DNA from: Vibrio sp. 10N.286.49.B3
GTDB lineage: Bacteria; Pseudomonadota; Gammaproteobacteria; Enterobacterales; Vibrionaceae
Direction: 5' to 3'
Length of the DNA stretch: 64,000 nt
NCBI RefSeq assembly: GCF_002873395.1
Contig: NZ_MCUV01000006.1
Location: forward strand, 1 to 64,000
The position numbers were made by a program, and so were the translations under genes. Below are positions 50,155-59,324 of this stretch, in pieces (within the stretch, counting starts at the first letter, position 1; each line of letters begins with the position of its first letter). Below the pieces are notes generated by a model, which saw nothing but the letters and a program-made list of their open reading frames with translations, did not search any database and was not told the origin of the DNA.

Positions 50155-51381
50155 ATGAAAGATAAAAAAATTAATAATAGCAATGACATTTTGGATGAAA
50201 ATTTAGAAACATCTATCGTTGACGGCTTGTTTAACCGATACGACGAAAAAAAGAAAAATAGCTATTTAGGCAGTTCAAAAGAACTGCTAAAAACTGCAAA
50301 GATTCTATCAACTCAACAGGTTGAAGGTATTTTTAAATCAAGAGCTCGATACTATGCAGGGTTAAGAGCTGTTCAAACGACGTTGAAGTGTTTGGTCATT
50401 TATATAAGCCCTCAGCTCGCACGTGATATGTTGAAGTATTCTCGTCGTGGTGTGGTTAACTCAAATAACACCAATAGAAAGCTAAGCAGAAGTAGAATAA
50501 ATATGTATGCAGACTCCTTGAGGAAGGGTAAATGGTGCCTTACTGGAGAACCCATTCTAATCTCATTTGAAGGCGAGATCCTCAATGGGCATCATCGCCT
50601 AGAAGCCTCCGTCGCATCGAATGTGGGTTTTATTACAGCAGTTATTTATGATGTAACTGACGATTTATCATTTGCAAATATCGATGTAGGTAATTTGCGT
50701 TCTCGGTCTCAAGTTTTGGAAATGGCGGGGGTTAAGGTGAATGCTCAGGTACTATCTCGTGTAGCTATGTTATCAAAAGCGTTTGGCATGACCACTAACC
50801 CATTTGCATTCCGTGGTACTCAAGGTACCTCATTTCAACCCTCTGAAATACTGTCTTATGTAGAGGAGAATGAAGAACTTGCCTTGTCTGTCGATTTTGT
50901 ATCTCAGATAGTGAAGCGACACAAACTAGAGAGCCAAGTTTCTGAAGCGATTTATGCTTTCGCACATTACTTGATTAAACAAAAACTAAAAGACTTCTCA
51001 CTGAATGAGGAACTCCCCTTATCTCCAGAGACATATCTCACTCGAATCATTTCTTCAATAGGGCTAGCGTCTGAAGATGATATTGAATATCAAGTGCGTA
51101 ATTACCTACAGTCTTTAGTCCATGAGTCAACAAGTTACTCATTACTTTGCAAACTTTCAGCAATTTTTAAAGGTTGGAATATGCATCTAAATATCCCAGT
51201 TTCAGGTAACAAGGTGAGTGTGCGTCGGGTTGCTACATATCGAAGAGATGGGGATGGAAATAAAATCCCAATGCCGTCCGCTGGGAATATCAATGAGGCG
51301 TTTACTATTCCGTGTATTGAAAAAGGACCTGTACCAAAGCGAATATTGAAACAAGCGAACGTACAAAATTGGGATAAGTAG
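50155..51381 (+). CDS. ParB-like nuclease-fold protein
   Basis: A protein of about 408 residues with a central GEPILISFEGEILNGHHRLEA segment (about 131-151) and a following FANIDVGNLRSRSQ. The NGHHRLEA motif matches the (D/N)GxHRxxA signature of ParB/sulfiredoxin-fold proteins, which bind or hydrolyse nucleotides or DNA. The rest is helical. The ATG at 50155 is the best start: GAGAGG lies upstream, and an in-frame ATG at 50059 would run through the palindrome. Divergent from the DGQHR-like gene, with which it probably works. Plasmid-type partition is unlikely because no ParA is present. Confidence 0.65.
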   Translation: MKDKKINNSNDILDENLETSIVDGLFNRYDEKKKNSYLGSSKELLKTAKILSTQQVEGIFKSRARYYAGLRAVQTTLKCLVIYISPQLARDMLKYSRRGVVNSNNTNRKLSRSRINMYADSLRKGKWCLTGEPILISFEGEILNGHHRLEASVASNVGFITAVIYDVTDDLSFANIDVGNLRSRSQVLEMAGVKVNAQVLSRVAMLSKAFGMTTNPFAFRGTQGTSFQPSEILSYVEENEELALSVDFVSQIVKRHKLESQVSEAIYAFAHYLIKQKLKDFSLNEELPLSPETYLTRIISSIGLASEDDIEYQVRNYLQSLVHESTSYSLLCKLSAIFKGWNMHLNIPVSGNKVSVRRVATYRRDGDGNKIPMPSAGNINEAFTIPCIEKGPVPKRILKQANVQNWDK

Positions 51382-51384
51382 AAA

Positions 51385-51606
51385 TTGGTTAATGTAAACT
51401 TGTTAGTGCCTGAATTGAAAGAGTTCATACTTAATGATAGTACCCCTTTCAAGGTGGTTGATCCCATTAGCTTACTCCCAAAAACGCAGCTTGCCCTGAA
51501 TGAATTTATGAGAGGTAAAACGGCTCCACATCTTTATTACATCTATTCCCATGACTATTCGTCTTTCCGATATTTAGTTATTTCAGGAAAAATAATTATC
51601 AAGTGA
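51385..51606 (+). CDS. Small protein following the ParB-like gene
   Basis: A 73-residue ORF starting at TTG, 4 bp after the upstream stop. It ends PHLYYIYSHDYSSFRYLVISGKIIIK-like text with aromatic residues that look like a real domain edge. The close spacing suggests coupled translation. No family is recognised; the non-ATG start lowers confidence. Confidence 0.45.
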   Translation: MVNVNLLVPELKEFILNDSTPFKVVDPISLLPKTQLALNEFMRGKTAPHLYYIYSHDYSSFRYLVISGKIIIK

Positions 51607-52115
51607 ATCAAGTTAAGGGGACAATCTACAACTGACGCGGAAGGTTTTAAATAGTTAGCTAAGTTCCAAGATTCGATACTTACTTTCGATTACTGTAACG
51701 AAAACTACAGCACAATATGTCCTGAATTTGGCGCATCATATTATTGGTAGCGTCAAAGGGGGTTAAATATTTTCCATTTGTTGGGATGTAAGGTGTCCCT
51801 TGATTTGTAATTATCACAGATAAGACAAACATACCTAGCTCATCACGGTAACAAGGGATTCATATTTAAAAATATTTAATGAAACGTGCTGGACTTGCTG
51901 TGAAAAATGAGTTGAAGTCTTAAAAAAGGTGGCTGGAAGTTTTTCAAGGATAAGTCATCTCCCCCTCCCAAGGAGCTATCTAAACTTATATGGTAATTAA
52001 TTGCAACGGAGGCATCATCTTTGATGATTCTTATTTCTTCGGTATCGACCTAGTCAAAAAAACACTCCTGTCTTTATGCTTTATGCTTTAGACAAAAATA
52101 GTAAGGTTATACATC

Positions 52116-52146
52116 ATAAGTAGGTTACTCGCTGTAACCTACTTAT
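52116..52146. repeat. 13-bp perfect hairpin in the island
   Basis: ATAAGTAGGTTAC and GTAACCTACTTAT flank a 5-nt loop TCGCT. There is no T-run on either side. The surrounding 51607-52216 shows no supported gene. Confidence 0.7.
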
Positions 52147-52216
52147 TCAAAAAGCAAGTATACCTTTCATATGTATAAGAGCTGAAGTGTGTGGTGGTAC
52201 AAGAACACTGAATAAA

Positions 52217-52509
52217 CTAGGCCACTACATATGCGATTCGTCGATAAGCAAGCCAAGAACCATCATCACTAGTCAAGTTGATGCTTGATAAATAGGGGAA
52301 TCCATGTAGGCGTGAACAACGCAATCATTTAAACCAACGCATAGTACAAATGTCACATGTTGCGAATCCACCTCAAACAGTTTTTAGATTTTCACTTCTA
52401 CAGGGTATTGTTGTCTAATTGTCTTAATTAAATCTCCTAAACCTACATGATCTGCACCAGATAGACTGGACACCAAGTTAAGCGTCTTTCCATACTTGTA
52501 GTTATTCAT
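52217..52509 (-). pseudogene. Decayed gene with an internal stop and a frameshift
   Basis: On the minus strand an ORF starts MNNYKYGKTLNLVSSLSGAD, reaches VEVKI, then meets TAA (52384-52386). It continues in the same frame as KLFEVDSQHVTFVLCVG...AYMDSPIYQAST before TGA, and a shifted frame then reads DDGSWLAYRRIAYVVA to a stop at 52217. The three pieces read like one protein of about 95 residues with smooth amino-acid composition. The original function is unknown. Confidence 0.6.
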
Positions 52510-52515
52510 TACTTT

Positions 52516-52540
52516 CTAATTTAGCAAAATCACTGACTCA
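52516..52540 (+). repeat. Left copy of a direct repeat flanking the antiporter gene
   Basis: CTAATTTAGCAAAA, then TCACTGACTC. The same 14 bases recur at 54021, followed by CCGTTGACAC. Both copies are in the same orientation. Confidence 0.7.
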
Positions 52541-52773
52541 GAAATGCCCCATTCTCACTTAGAGTAATTGCTCTTCGTTAAGCGAGTCTGCTGAGATTAT
52601 CCAAAATTTTCTAATGTTAGAAACGGATAAACACTCTGGGTATTGAACCTAAACATGTTGGCAGAAATAGTAAGATTATCTCCCAACAGCATTAACTGTT
52701 GGGGAGGATATAAAGGTGAATGTTGTCTTTCGGATGTTAGTTAACAGAATTCGAAACTATGTTCTTCGAGGTC

Positions 52774-53763
52774 CTAAAATGCCGAATTAGCTACTTTTGT
52801 TAGGTAAGCTATAAATATCATTAATGGCAAAGTACCTCCCCAACGATGAAGAGTGTAAGTGGCTTGTTTGTTACTCGATGATTGTGATTTAAGCAAGGGA
52901 ACAGCAAGCATTACACCTAATACCCCTGTTAAAATAATCATGTAAGGAATATCTCGGCTTACGACTTGCTCTGGAATGATCAACTCTTGACCTACTATCG
53001 AAGGTATAGCGATTACTCCCAATAAATTGAAAATATTCGAGCCTATTACAGTGGCAAATACAATGTCGTACATTCCTCTGCGCACTCCAGCAATCGCAGC
53101 CGCCAGTTCGGGTAAGCTTGTCCCAAATGCAATTATAGTCAATCCAATGGTAAGCTCGCTCAAACCAGCTAGTTGAGCCAAGTTAACCGCTCCCCAGACC
53201 ATTAACCGCGATGAGGTTAACAGCAGTAACAACATCACTAAACTTTCCCACCCGGCTCGTTTTTTAGTTAATGGCAAGAACTCGAGATCATCTTCAGAAA
53301 CCTCACCTTGTCTTACGGACTTAGCTAAATAGAAACAGTATACGGCTAGAAAAATCACCAATAATAGACCGTCTGTAATATTTAGCTTTCCTGTGGACAT
53401 CAGTGCGCTACAGATCAGCATTGATCCTGCCAATATCGGAAACTCTTTTTTGATAAAGCGCTTGTTAGCTTGGATGGGAGCCATTAACACAGCAATGGAA
53501 AGCACAAGACCAATATTAATAATATTAGAACCAATACCATTGCCTACAGCCAACTCTCCTGCATTATTTAAAGCAGCAACGGCAGATACGAGTAATTCGG
53601 GGGCCGATGTTCCAAACGCAACAACAGTCATACCTATAAAAATCAATGATATGTTGCAATGCTTGGCATAGGTTGCAGATGCAGAAATAAGCCGATCTGC
53701 ACTGAATGCCACTAAAACTAAGCCGATTGATAACGCTAACGATGGGAGTAAAAAAACAGTCAT
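52774..53763 (-). CDS. CaCA-family sodium/calcium-type antiporter
   Basis: A protein of about 329 residues with 10-11 membrane helices and two inverted alpha repeats: VAFGTSAPELLVS in the first half and IAFGTSLPELAAA in the second. These carry the ion-binding Glu residues. It matches YrbG-like calcium/cation exchangers in the inner membrane. The ATG at 53763 is chosen because it starts at the first helix; the ORF extends 120 bp upstream. It is an isolated gene flanked by a direct repeat, so it may be a cargo unit. Confidence 0.85.
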   Translation of the reverse strand: MTVFLLPSLALSIGLVLVAFSADRLISASATYAKHCNISLIFIGMTVVAFGTSAPELLVSAVAALNNAGELAVGNGIGSNIINIGLVLSIAVLMAPIQANKRFIKKEFPILAGSMLICSALMSTGKLNITDGLLLVIFLAVYCFYLAKSVRQGEVSEDDLEFLPLTKKRAGWESLVMLLLLLTSSRLMVWGAVNLAQLAGLSELTIGLTIIAFGTSLPELAAAIAGVRRGMYDIVFATVIGSNIFNLLGVIAIPSIVGQELIIPEQVVSRDIPYMIILTGVLGVMLAVPLLKSQSSSNKQATYTLHRWGGTLPLMIFIAYLTKVANSAF

Positions 53764-54016
53764 AGAATAAGTATTCAGAGGGCTTATAACAAACACGAAC
53801 AACCCCACACTTAGCCCTCGCATAAAGTGTGTAAGTTGTTCGAGTCTCGCTGGGTAGGTACTAAAAACTACTGGTTGCACCATGACGTCTAGTCAAATAT
53901 GTTGACACAACCTTTTGCAATGCTAGCAAAGCAAAATAGCTACTCCCTCAAACTGGTGAAGACTATAAACGCATAGAGCTAGAAAAGCAATTTGCAGTAC
54001 GTAGACTAATCCGTAA

Positions 54017-54033
54017 TTTGCTAATTTAGCAAA
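54017..54033. repeat. 17-bp perfect dyad overlapping the right direct repeat
   Basis: TTTGCTAATTTAGCAAA is self-complementary around a central T. It contains CTAATTTAGCAAA, shared with the copy at 52516. The shared 14-mer extends to 54034. Confidence 0.75.
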
Positions 54034-54046
54034 ACCGTTGACACAC

Positions 54047-54108
54047 TTTTGTCCAGAGACGTGCTTGACCTCTCCGGTGATAGCACTCATTGGGACAAAA
54101 GCGCCTTA
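54047..54108. repeat. Island inverted-repeat element, complete copy
   Basis: Left arm TTTTGTCCAGAGACGTGCT at 54047, right arm AGCAC...GGGACAAAAGCGCCTTA ending at 54108. TTTTGTCC/GGACAAAA and GTGCT/AGCAC pair, with unpaired bases between them. Related half-copies lie in at least seven other places in the island. Confidence 0.65.
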
Positions 54109-54239
54109 GGAAAATTACATTTTCCATTGAATTTGCATTTATTCAAACCATACAAAGTACGCCTTTTCGAAAATAAGGGAAAAGAGCCAAGGGGGATGGT
54201 ATAAAATCTCCTGAAGATATAAAGAGAGCTAGGAACAGC

Positions 54240-55997
54240 ATGGATAATTTTCAAAACCTTATTGATTACAGCACCGTCGATGACCTGAAATTTCGTATCA
54301 AGTCATTACCCTTTTCTTGTGCTATCCCCAGTCGCAAAGCAGAAGTTGCAAGTGTACTCTTTAATGCATTGATGACCCCAGACAACCTACAGTCAATTTG
54401 GAACCACCTCTCAGAGGTTCAGAAGCTTGCTTTGCAAGAGGCCGTTCATAATCAAGCAGGTTATATGGACGGTTTCGTATTCTGGTCAAAATATCAAAAA
54501 GAACCACCTAGTACAGAAGACTGGTCGTTGTATCGAAGTCGAGATAAAGAGAACGGTGACAAAGCTTTATCTCCGTTCTTTTATCCTGATCGCCGTTACG
54601 GATCTTCACGCAGAATACCTAATGACCTATTAGCTTTTTTGAAACCTCATGTTCCATTGCCACCACATTTCTCTGTGCCAACGGCAATTGTCGATGGTGA
54701 CGAAGTTGAAACGTCAGAAACACCACAATACACGGAAGCCGAGCTTAACGTTCTTCTTAACACTATTAAGGTTAAGAAGTTAAAAGTCAGTCCGAAAACT
54801 GGGCTGCCTTCTAAAGCATTGCTCAACCAACTGTGCAACAAACTCAATGAACCATACCAAAAGGCAACATCACTTGATGACGAATCAGCGAAAAGTATAA
54901 AGGCTTTTGGTTGGATTCAAATTCTAAGGGCCGCTCTATGGTTCAAAGAGACAAATGGCGAATTGCAAATCAACCTAAAAAAAGCCGCTCTTCAACAACG
55001 ACATTGTGACGTCATTAAGCAGCTTTTCTTGGACTGGAAAGATCGAAGCAAATTTGACGAGTTCTCACGTATCAATCAGATTAAAGGGCAAAAAGGAAAA
55101 GGTCAGAAATATTTTACCAATGTTCTGAGCCGCAGGGATGCTTGTATAGAAACATTGCGATCTTGCCCACCTGAAGAATGGGTCTCTTTTGATGACTATA
55201 TGAGATTAATGGCGGTTGAGGGGCAATTCTTTAATATTACGTTTGAGCCCTATAGCTTGTATATTGGTGATTCGACGTATGGCCGCATTCATGACGGTAC
55301 TTTTCTTACTAATGCTTACTCTCGCTGTTTAATTATGGAGTATTTCGCGACTCTAGGGATCGTCGACATAGCTTACGTAACGCCGGAGAGCGCTCAAGAT
55401 CATTACTATGACCGTTGGGGGCAATATGACCTAGATTATTTATCCATTTATGATGGTTTAAAATATATCAGGCTTACAAAGCTCGGAGCCTATGTACTTG
55501 GAGTGGTTGATACCTACATCGATGTATCCGAATCAACGAAAACATCGATCGCATTATTGCCGAGGAATCGTGTTCAGTTTATGCAGCCACCCACTACAAG
55601 TGAGCGAGTATTTCTTACTAATTATGCGGATGAAGTTACCGACCAAGTCTGGCAGCTATGCACAAGCAAGATACTCTCACACCTCGAAAATGGTGGTGAC
55701 TTAGAAGAAATACAATCTTTCCTATCAGAAAGAGATGAACAACCTTATTTCCCGACTCAAATTGAGCACCTCTTCAAAACGTTGGAGAGCAATAAGAATG
55801 CAGTACGATTAGAGGGGCGTTTTTTACTTTTGAAATGCGACACCGAGTCGATAGCAAAGAACATAGCGTCAGCACCTAAATTACAGAAATTGTGCCAACG
55901 CGTAGGAAAAGACCAGTTAATTATCCCAGAGGGCAAAGAATCGTTGTTTAGACAATTAGTTCATGAACTTGCCTATGCTATGCCCATACAGTCATAG
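54240..55997 (+). CDS. Unrecognised 585-residue protein
   Basis: I do not recognise this protein. It is soluble, rich in Lys, Leu and Glu, and opens MDNFQNLIDYSTVDDLKFRI. The C-terminal third (about residues 400-420) has DGLKYIRLTKLGAYVLG, a form seen in winged-helix segments of large DNA-associated proteins such as helicase accessory domains; this is only a resemblance. No nucleotide-binding motif is visible. AGGAACAG precedes the ATG. It is the first of three plus-strand genes, each followed by a copy of the island repeat. Confidence 0.65.
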   Translation: MDNFQNLIDYSTVDDLKFRIKSLPFSCAIPSRKAEVASVLFNALMTPDNLQSIWNHLSEVQKLALQEAVHNQAGYMDGFVFWSKYQKEPPSTEDWSLYRSRDKENGDKALSPFFYPDRRYGSSRRIPNDLLAFLKPHVPLPPHFSVPTAIVDGDEVETSETPQYTEAELNVLLNTIKVKKLKVSPKTGLPSKALLNQLCNKLNEPYQKATSLDDESAKSIKAFGWIQILRAALWFKETNGELQINLKKAALQQRHCDVIKQLFLDWKDRSKFDEFSRINQIKGQKGKGQKYFTNVLSRRDACIETLRSCPPEEWVSFDDYMRLMAVEGQFFNITFEPYSLYIGDSTYGRIHDGTFLTNAYSRCLIMEYFATLGIVDIAYVTPESAQDHYYDRWGQYDLDYLSIYDGLKYIRLTKLGAYVLGVVDTYIDVSESTKTSIALLPRNRVQFMQPPTTSERVFLTNYADEVTDQVWQLCTSKILSHLENGGDLEEIQSFLSERDEQPYFPTQIEHLFKTLESNKNAVRLEGRFLLLKCDTESIAKNIASAPKLQKLCQRVGKDQLIIPEGKESLFRQLVHELAYAMPIQS

Positions 55998-56139
55998 TTT
56001 TCAATGTAAGGACAAAGTTTTTTGCCCTGTAAGCGATCATTTTAGAGGTTAATTACTCAATTTCATTCACACCTGATGTTGAAGAATTAGCAGTGGATTT
56101 CTTTTTTCGTTGAAATAGTGTTGGTTCGTCTTTCGCTTC

Positions 56140-56156
56140 GGGACAAAAGCGCCTTA
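56140..56156 (+). repeat. Island repeat, right half
   Basis: GGGACAAAAGCGCCTTA, identical to 54092-54108. It lies 143 bp after the stop of the upstream gene and 136 bp before the next start. Confidence 0.7.
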
Positions 56157-56291
56157 ATGTAATTCTCTATTCCTGCCTCCAGCATTATGTTCAGGGGGGG
56201 TGTTTTAGGCTCTAAATTTTCCTCATATCATATTGATAAGTAATCATATTTAAAATATCCTGTATTTTTACATATGCAACAGAGAATAATA

Positions 56292-56726
56292 ATGAGAAAA
56301 ATATTAGCAGTTGGTTTAATTTTAATGACTCTAGGCGGCTGTGCAACAGTGCCAATGGCTTCTAATGAAGACGATGCAAAAGCTAAAGAGTTTGTAACAC
56401 CACCAGATGGCAAATCTGGTTTATATATATTCAGAGACTCATTTGTAGGTAAAGCGCTTAAAAAGACGATTCGTGTCGATGAGCAAGTTATTGGTGAATC
56501 AGCTCCAGACGTATATTTTTACAAGATTCTTGATGCTGGTAAGCATGTAATATCTACTGAATCAGAATTTAGCCCAAATGATCTTATAATCAAGACGGAA
56601 CCGAAAAAAAACTATTTTGTTGAAAACTATATCAAAATTGGAGTTTTTGTGGGCGGAGCGGCATTAGAAGAAGTTAGCGAGTCAGAAGGTATGACTCGGG
56701 TGAGTAAACTTAAGTTAGCGAAATAA
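56292..56726 (+). CDS. DUF2846-like lipoprotein
   Basis: A 144-residue protein with a lipoprotein signal peptide (ILAVGLILMTLGGC; Cys16 lipidated). The domain GKSGLYIFRDSFVGKALKK...VIGESAPDVYFYKILDAGKH fits DUF2846, a small beta-rich envelope domain of unknown role. The ATG at 56292 is taken because it starts the signal peptide; another lies at 56274. Confidence 0.75.
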   Translation: MRKILAVGLILMTLGGCATVPMASNEDDAKAKEFVTPPDGKSGLYIFRDSFVGKALKKTIRVDEQVIGESAPDVYFYKILDAGKHVISTESEFSPNDLIIKTEPKKNYFVENYIKIGVFVGGAALEEVSESEGMTRVSKLKLAK

Positions 56727-56741
56727 TCAGAAATTAATGCA

Positions 56742-56776
56742 AACAGTACGTGCAGTGCCAATGCAGTTCTGTTTGC
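56742..56776. repeat. Hairpin after the DUF2846 gene
   Basis: GCAAACAG and CTGTTTGC (8 bp) enclose about 22 nt. A T4 tract follows, so it could be a weak terminator. The spacer to 57009 also holds the repeat copy at 56808. Confidence 0.5.
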
Positions 56777-56807
56777 TTTTCTACATTATCCAATTTCGGT
56801 TCACTCA

Positions 56808-56823
56808 GGGACAAAAGCGCCTT
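56808..56823 (+). repeat. Island repeat, right half
   Basis: GGGACAAAAGCGCCTT, followed by GGAG; a match to 54092-54107. Confidence 0.7.
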
Positions 56824-57009
56824 GGAGTAGTCCCCTGAATTGACTTTATTTTAGATGAGTTAACTCCTATCTGGCCCTACTTTATCAATCCAATAAACCT
56901 AACCAACCCATACTAATTTTGTAATTATTACGCATCATTTACGCTTTTAGTGTAATGGTCTTGACCGTATAGTGATTAGGCAATCCCAACCGGAAAAATG
57001 GAGAGTCTA

Positions 57010-58209
57010 ATGCAAGTGCAAGACGAGAAACATACTAAAGTGGTCACAAAGCTCTATGTTGAGCACGCCTGTAACTTTATATCGACCAATCAGTTAGCAG
57101 AACTCTTAAGTGTGGATCCTCCGCGCGTCTCGGAGATGAAAAGTGGACGTCGTAGACTGAGCATCGCAGAAGGTGAAATCATCCAAGCCGAGTTCGGGTT
57201 GCCTGAAACAAGTGAAGGTATTTATGTGGAAGCTGAGCTGCTCGGAAATGATTGGAAAGAGATCTTTTTGAAAAATGGAGAAACAATTCTATGTCGTAAT
57301 ATTTCACAGTACGCGAATTCTTCTGAGTTCATGGTTTTTTTGTTGGACAGCTTTTATATAGATTGTCGAATTATTGAAGGGTACGAGCACGATCTTTTCC
57401 AATATTCGAACGATGAGCGAAAAGGCCGTGAGCAGAAGAATAAACGAATGGAGAAAGAAAAGAAGCTCGAATTGATTAATCAGCTTATGACAAATTCAAA
57501 ATTTCATGGATGGTACGAAGATATTCTACAATCTAGAACTCCATGTTCTAAAAATGAAAAGCCGTTGGATAGAGAAGAAAGTCGTAAGTTGTCTGATATC
57601 ACCCACGGTATTGAGGAGGGTTTTTTCATAAATCAGGATGAGATGCTTCCCAGAATCCATTTCATAGTAGGAACCTACAAACTAATTCAACAACTAGCTA
57701 CAAATGACGCTTCAGGGCTTGGTGATACGATTGTTTTTGGTAAGTCCATAGCGTCATTAGTACCGAATAGCCCTGTTGCTGAATATGTCATCAATGGGAG
57801 AGTCGTTTGGCACTCCGGCACTGTTGATTATGACGGACTAATTGACGTTAAAAATTTGTTTGAGCCTCTGATGCAACATGAAAACCTTTGTTTCCCATCA
57901 GGAAGAGCGTCCCCCCGTAAAGTCGGTCGCTTAAAGCTAACGCAGGAAAACCTCAATTATTTCCACTTTTCGATTATTTATACCGAAAAGCATGACTACT
58001 ACTTAAAAGTGTTTCTACTCACAGAATCATCACCTGATAGTGGAGATAGAACCCTTTTAATCAAAATCCAAGATCGTAGAAACTTGTTTGGCGAGCTTGA
58101 GAGTATCTTTGAAGTTTTGCGTCCGAGATGGAGCATAGAGAACTCTGCTATCAAAGCTGAATTGGCGAAAAATGGGGCATATATACCGTCGGCCATTTAT
58201 CTGAACTGA
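57010..58209 (+). CDS. HTH-containing protein of unknown function
   Basis: A 399-residue protein. Near residues 20-50 an XRE-like helix-turn-helix is visible: STNQLAELLSVDPPRVSEMKSG then RRRLSIAEGE. The remaining 340 residues are unrecognised and have no clear membrane segment. It might be a transcription factor with a sensor domain or a phage-type repressor-like protein. The ATG at 57010 follows GGAG at 6 nt spacing, better than the ATG 12 bp upstream. Confidence 0.6.
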   Translation: MQVQDEKHTKVVTKLYVEHACNFISTNQLAELLSVDPPRVSEMKSGRRRLSIAEGEIIQAEFGLPETSEGIYVEAELLGNDWKEIFLKNGETILCRNISQYANSSEFMVFLLDSFYIDCRIIEGYEHDLFQYSNDERKGREQKNKRMEKEKKLELINQLMTNSKFHGWYEDILQSRTPCSKNEKPLDREESRKLSDITHGIEEGFFINQDEMLPRIHFIVGTYKLIQQLATNDASGLGDTIVFGKSIASLVPNSPVAEYVINGRVVWHSGTVDYDGLIDVKNLFEPLMQHENLCFPSGRASPRKVGRLKLTQENLNYFHFSIIYTEKHDYYLKVFLLTESSPDSGDRTLLIKIQDRRNLFGELESIFEVLRPRWSIENSAIKAELAKNGAYIPSAIYLN

Positions 58210-58371
58210 TCGGGGCGAACCGCCTTATATTGCGCTCAGATTTACGGATTATTACTGCAAAGATAGTCGCTCAAAAAACAAGGCTCTGGTATCCAAATGA
58301 CTTTTCCAAAGTATTATGGGTACCAGTATTTCTGAATGCAAAGCACTATCTGTAATAGTTCGGCTCTATAT

Positions 58372-58388
58372 GGGACAAGAGCGCCTTA
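58372..58388 (+). repeat. Island repeat, right half (one mismatch)
   Basis: GGGACAAGAGCGCCTTA, one base different from the other copies. It lies in the 421-bp convergent spacer 58210-58631, in which no gene is seen. Confidence 0.65.
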
Positions 58389-58631
58389 GTGCTATTGGTC
58401 TAAAACATTTCTGCCCCTAAATGCGTTAGATTAATTACTCTACACAGTTCAAGGAGCTTGCGCTTTCCCTACCAAAAATTATCTGAACTCACAAACCTCC
58501 AAGCTATGCACATAGAGCAATCTAATCCACTCTCATTTGCGCTGACTTTTATCACTCGCCGTAGAGAAAGCGTTAGACTACAAACGATAGTTCTCGTCTC
58601 CGAAATGGGAGACGAGAGCCTACATAAAAAT

Positions 58632-59324
58632 TTACATGTTTATAGCTATTTTTAACAGCTCATCATTCAAAACACTAAGGAGTTTTTTAGAGTGAGAAAT
58701 GGTTCCTGTTTTTCTCAACTCTAAACTTACCTCCTCACCATTAAACCTAAAATGGCAATTTATTTTATCGATAATAAAACTACTATTGTTATATTTTTTC
58801 TTAAAGTCTAACAATGCATTTTGGCTTGAGGTGATTTCAATCTTTGCTCTAGACTTTGGCGTAATAGTTATTCCTGAAAAAACAGCCTTCTTAATTTTAA
58901 ATTGTTTAAATTCATCTCTATATTTAATGGATTCCAGAAAATCTAAAATATTAATAGAGATTAAACTCAGTGATAAATCAGACTGAATAACCTTCTCTAA
59001 ATTATAAAATAAATCCAAAGTAGATCGTGGTGAGTTTTCAAGATGTATTAGATACTTACCATCATCAATTATTGATACAGAGAGGTTTATAATCTTATAT
59101 CTAACTGTCTCAGATGTAACATCTTCACCATAAGCATTTAGAAAGCTATCTATATGTATGAACTTTTCAGAATATCTAACTGAGATACTTGATTCACGAA
59201 TGCTAACCAAGTCAAATCCAAAAGAGTCTGATTGTTCATATGTGTAAGCTCTGATCTTATCCGAAATGTCCGAAATAGAGAGCTTAGTTCTTAACTGATA
59301 CCACTTGCTTCGCTGTATTGTCAT
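58632..59324 (-). CDS. Third gene of an island operon, unrecognised
   Basis: A protein of about 230 residues, rich in Ser, Ile and Lys. It has alternating beta-like strands (SFGFDLVSIRESSISVRYSEKF) and no catalytic motif I can name. The ATG at 59324 follows GAAGGTG by 6 nt and overlaps the end of the upstream gene by 41 bp. Its coupling with the two upstream genes implies a shared function. It may be an extra subunit or an immunity or regulatory protein. Confidence 0.6.
   Translation of the reverse strand: MTIQRSKWYQLRTKLSISDISDKIRAYTYEQSDSFGFDLVSIRESSISVRYSEKFIHIDSFLNAYGEDVTSETVRYKIINLSVSIIDDGKYLIHLENSPRSTLDLFYNLEKVIQSDLSLSLISINILDFLESIKYRDEFKQFKIKKAVFSGITITPKSRAKIEITSSQNALLDFKKKYNNSSFIIDKINCHFRFNGEEVSLELRKTGTISHSKKLLSVLNDELLKIAINM

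Noticed and set aside
51990..52091. A 33-codon ORF (MVINCNGGIIFDDSYFFGI...)
   Set aside because: The composition is protein-like but there is no well-spaced ribosome binding site and it is too short to support.
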